Assembly (NCBI GenBank): GCA_947476515.1
Contig: CANJQZ010000090.1
Coordinates: 1 to 7,577, forward strand
Length of the DNA: 7,577 bases
Reading direction: 5' to 3'
DNA from: Flavobacteriales bacterium
GTDB lineage: Bacteria > Bacteroidota > Bacteroidia > Flavobacteriales_D > Crocinitomicaceae
A model generated the notes under the pieces. It was not told where the DNA came from and searched no databases. It worked only from the letters and a program-made list of their open reading frames with translations. Numbering within the stretch: the first letter of the stretch is position 1; the number at the start of each line of letters is the position of its first letter. The position numbers and the translations under genes are program-made. Below are positions 5,915 to 7,577 of this stretch, piece by piece.

Positions 5915-7577
5915 TTATTGCTTAATTAGCTCCTTCGTGTATACCCTTTGATTGGTTAAAATCTTCACTACATAAGTTCCTTTTTGCAGGGCTGATAAAT
6001 CTACATGAGATTCAGCGAAGAAAGCATTTGCATTCATTTTTTCAGCAAGAACTTTTCTACCCATAAGGTCATATATTTCTAGATTTGAATCAAAATTCAC
6101 AGAACCACTCACTTCAATGGTTGCCTCACCAGAGGTAGGATTTGGGAAAATTGCAATTTCATGATCCAGTTTATTTTCATCAATACCTACTCCGAATCCA
6201 ATAGAGAAGTCATAACGATGGTAGCGACCAAAATCACCCGGGAAAAATTCAATGTAGCTCCCTCCTACTAATCGCAAGCGCATTTGACCAGCTGTTTCGC
6301 CTTCCACTTGAGAAGAATACCAGAAAGAAAGACCATCACTATCTGTATCTTCAATAATAATACTGTAGCAACCAGGAGCTAAATCAAAGGTGTCCTTATA
6401 TTGAGTGGTATTGCTCATGTTATTTCGTTCGAACAAAATATTGCCATCTGTATCAATCAAACGGTATTTATTTTCAACGGCTTTATTATTGGTGGTCAAC
6501 CAAACATAGAAAGGACCTGCAATGCGCTCAGGGGCATCGAATTTAGTTTGTTTAACACTGTTTTGATTGTACTCATCATTACCTGAACCACCATTTACAT
6601 TACATACATAAGCAGTGAAAGTTTTGTTAGAATCTTGATCCATCCAAAATTCATCATAAGTAACTGGAATTTCGACCATCTCCTCTTCTAAAAAAGCCAA
6701 GTTACCAGTCCAGTCGTATTCAATTTCCACACCATAAGTCACCCAACATCTAATTTTACAAGAAGTTAAGGCTTGAGCCCCTGTATTCTTTAAGATCACT
6801 CTAGGATTAGAACAAGTTGGATTGTACTTACTATAATACTCCCAATTATTTGGATTTAACACCTCTAAAATAGCAGCGTCTACTTGATGATTTGGTGCTG
6901 AATAAGAAATTAAATCGTAAGCAGCAATATAATTACCACCTGTTTGACCTTGATCATCGATAGGTGCTGCATTAACACTATAATCAATCATTACCGTGTC
7001 ACCGGGAGAAACATAAGGAGTCAATTCAAACTCATGTTCTTTCACTTTATCACCTGGACACCATCCTTCACGAGCATAAGGCCATGTTCCACCTTGTCCA
7101 ATATTTGGATTGTCGCCACAATCAGTTGTTTGCCATAAATTCCAATTGAATCTTGGGACTCCATCTATTTTTATTTGGTGATCATTAGGAACCCATTCAC
7201 AACAAGCACCATTACCCACTTGACCATGTCCTGACATTCTAGTTTTAATTTTAAACATAGAAGAAGTATCAGAGAGCACCACAGGAGTAGCTTGAAGTAC
7301 CACGTCATTGGACATATTTCCATAATTATAAGATCTAAAATCAGACCAAATCGGTTCTCTTTTATGTAAATCTCTTGGAGGTATTCCTTGAATAAAGGCA
7401 AAGCGCAAATCGAGTAATTCTTGTGTATTATGAGCAGCAAGATCTACTGTATTTTTTAGATATTGCTGATAATCCGTTACATCATAAATCCATGAAAAAC
7501 CATTTGGACCCAAATCAAAATTTATTCCATAAGGAGTAATGTAACGGGCGATTTCTACATCACGAACAATTTCATAA
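5915..7577 (-). CDS. Secreted PNGase F-like protein with T9SS sorting domain, N-terminus cut off by window edge
   Basis: Probable exported protein related to peptide-N-glycosidase F, which removes N-glycans from asparagine. The frame is open to the right edge, so the TTG at 7513 is internal: the 21 residues before it, including EIARYITPYG, match the PNGase F N-terminal domain (EIGRFITPYW). Numbering 553 visible residues from the edge, the PNGase F-like part covers 1 to about 227, with SGHG (115-118), ACCEW (124-128) and TWPYAREGWCPG (164-175). Glu127 (bases 7198-7196) aligns with catalytic Glu206 of PNGase F, and Cys153/Cys173 with its 231-252 disulfide. The equivalents of Cys208, Trp191 and apparently Glu118 are changed; the Asp60 position lies outside. 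An Ig/CARDB-like region follows (about 231-345), then a beta-sandwich containing GCYSIIIEDTDSDG (402-415), then the sorting domain (about 473-553). The missing 5' part should hold the signal peptide. Homology is secure; glycosidase activity is not. Confidence 0.87.
   Translation of the reverse strand, partial: YEIVRDVEIARYITPYGINFDLGPNGFSWIYDVTDYQQYLKNTVDLAAHNTQELLDLRFAFIQGIPPRDLHKREPIWSDFRSYNYGNMSNDVVLQATPVVLSDTSSMFKIKTRMSGHGQVGNGACCEWVPNDHQIKIDGVPRFNWNLWQTTDCGDNPNIGQGGTWPYAREGWCPGDKVKEHEFELTPYVSPGDTVMIDYSVNAAPIDDQGQTGGNYIAAYDLISYSAPNHQVDAAILEVLNPNNWEYYSKYNPTCSNPRVILKNTGAQALTSCKIRCWVTYGVEIEYDWTGNLAFLEEEMVEIPVTYDEFWMDQDSNKTFTAYVCNVNGGSGNDEYNQNSVKQTKFDAPERIAGPFYVWLTTNNKAVENKYRLIDTDGNILFERNNMSNTTQYKDTFDLAPGCYSIIIEDTDSDGLSFWYSSQVEGETAGQMRLRLVGGSYIEFFPGDFGRYHRYDFSIGFGVGIDENKLDHEIAIFPNPTSGEATIEVSGSVNFDSNLEIYDLMGRKVLAEKMNANAFFAESHVDLSALQKGTYVVKILTNQRVYTKELIKQ
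5918..6157 (-). other. T9SS type A C-terminal sorting domain
   Basis: The last 80 or so residues of the PNGase F-like protein begin IAIFPNPTSGEATIEV, contain YDLMGRKVL and VDLSALQKGTYVVKI, and end TKELIKQ. This is the standard pattern of the type IX secretion C-terminal domain, which directs passage through the outer membrane and is usually cleaved on the way out. It implies that the organism has a T9SS; none of its components are encoded in this window. Confidence 0.93.

Noticed and set aside
7171..7440. Open frame of 89 codons inside the PNGase F-like gene in another minus-strand frame
   Set aside because: It overlaps the catalytic-domain coding region completely and its translation is low-complexity, leucine/isoleucine-rich sequence expected of an out-of-frame shadow.
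7511..7513. TTG as the start of the PNGase F-like gene
   Set aside because: The 21 upstream in-frame codons run to the window edge and match the PNGase F N-terminal domain; the gene is truncated by the window.

Overview
The window looks like the chromosome of a Bacteroidota bacterium, probably of the order Flavobacteriales. The evidence is an A+T-rich sequence, gene starts preceded by A/T-rich rather than Shine-Dalgarno leaders, one match to the Bacteroidota -7 promoter box (TAnnTTTG), a C-terminal type IX secretion (T9SS) sorting domain, and protein variants that I recall as typical of this phylum (acetyl-CoA synthetase, short AMP nucleosidase, DUF1003 protein). Genus cannot be fixed from the sequence alone.

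Layout, left to right. (1) The 3' three quarters of an acetyl-CoA synthetase gene (+ strand), cut by the left edge. (2) A complete short AMP nucleosidase gene (- strand), convergent with acs, with 13 bp between the stop codons. (3) An 88-bp divergent intergenic region, then a DUF1003 two-helix membrane protein (+). (4) After 51 bp, a tight three-gene operon (+): a MacB/LolD/DevA-type ABC ATPase, an HlyD/DevB-type adaptor with a lipoprotein signal, and a DevC/FtsX-type permease. Both junctions have one base between stop and start and carry the same 9-mer. (5) After 28 bp and convergent with the operon, a large secreted protein gene (-) cut by the right edge. It encodes a peptide-N-glycosidase F-like region, an Ig-like region, a second beta-sandwich and a T9SS sorting domain.

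How they may work together. The three-gene operon is a self-contained tripartite-exporter core of ATPase, inner-membrane permease and periplasmic adaptor, without its own TolC-type outer-membrane channel in the window. The PNGase F-like protein would leave the cell by T9SS, not by this exporter; their proximity does not show a functional link. Acetyl-CoA synthetase makes AMP and AMP nucleosidase consumes it, but the genes are on opposite strands and are not an operon.

There is no intergenic stretch over 100 bp. I saw no tRNA, rRNA, CRISPR array, insertion sequence or convincing intrinsic terminator. The region reads as mostly ordinary housekeeping and envelope genes. The points most worth a second look are the lipoprotein adaptor of the exporter, the altered active-site surroundings in the PNGase F-like protein, and the non-canonical residues in the acetyl-CoA synthetase.
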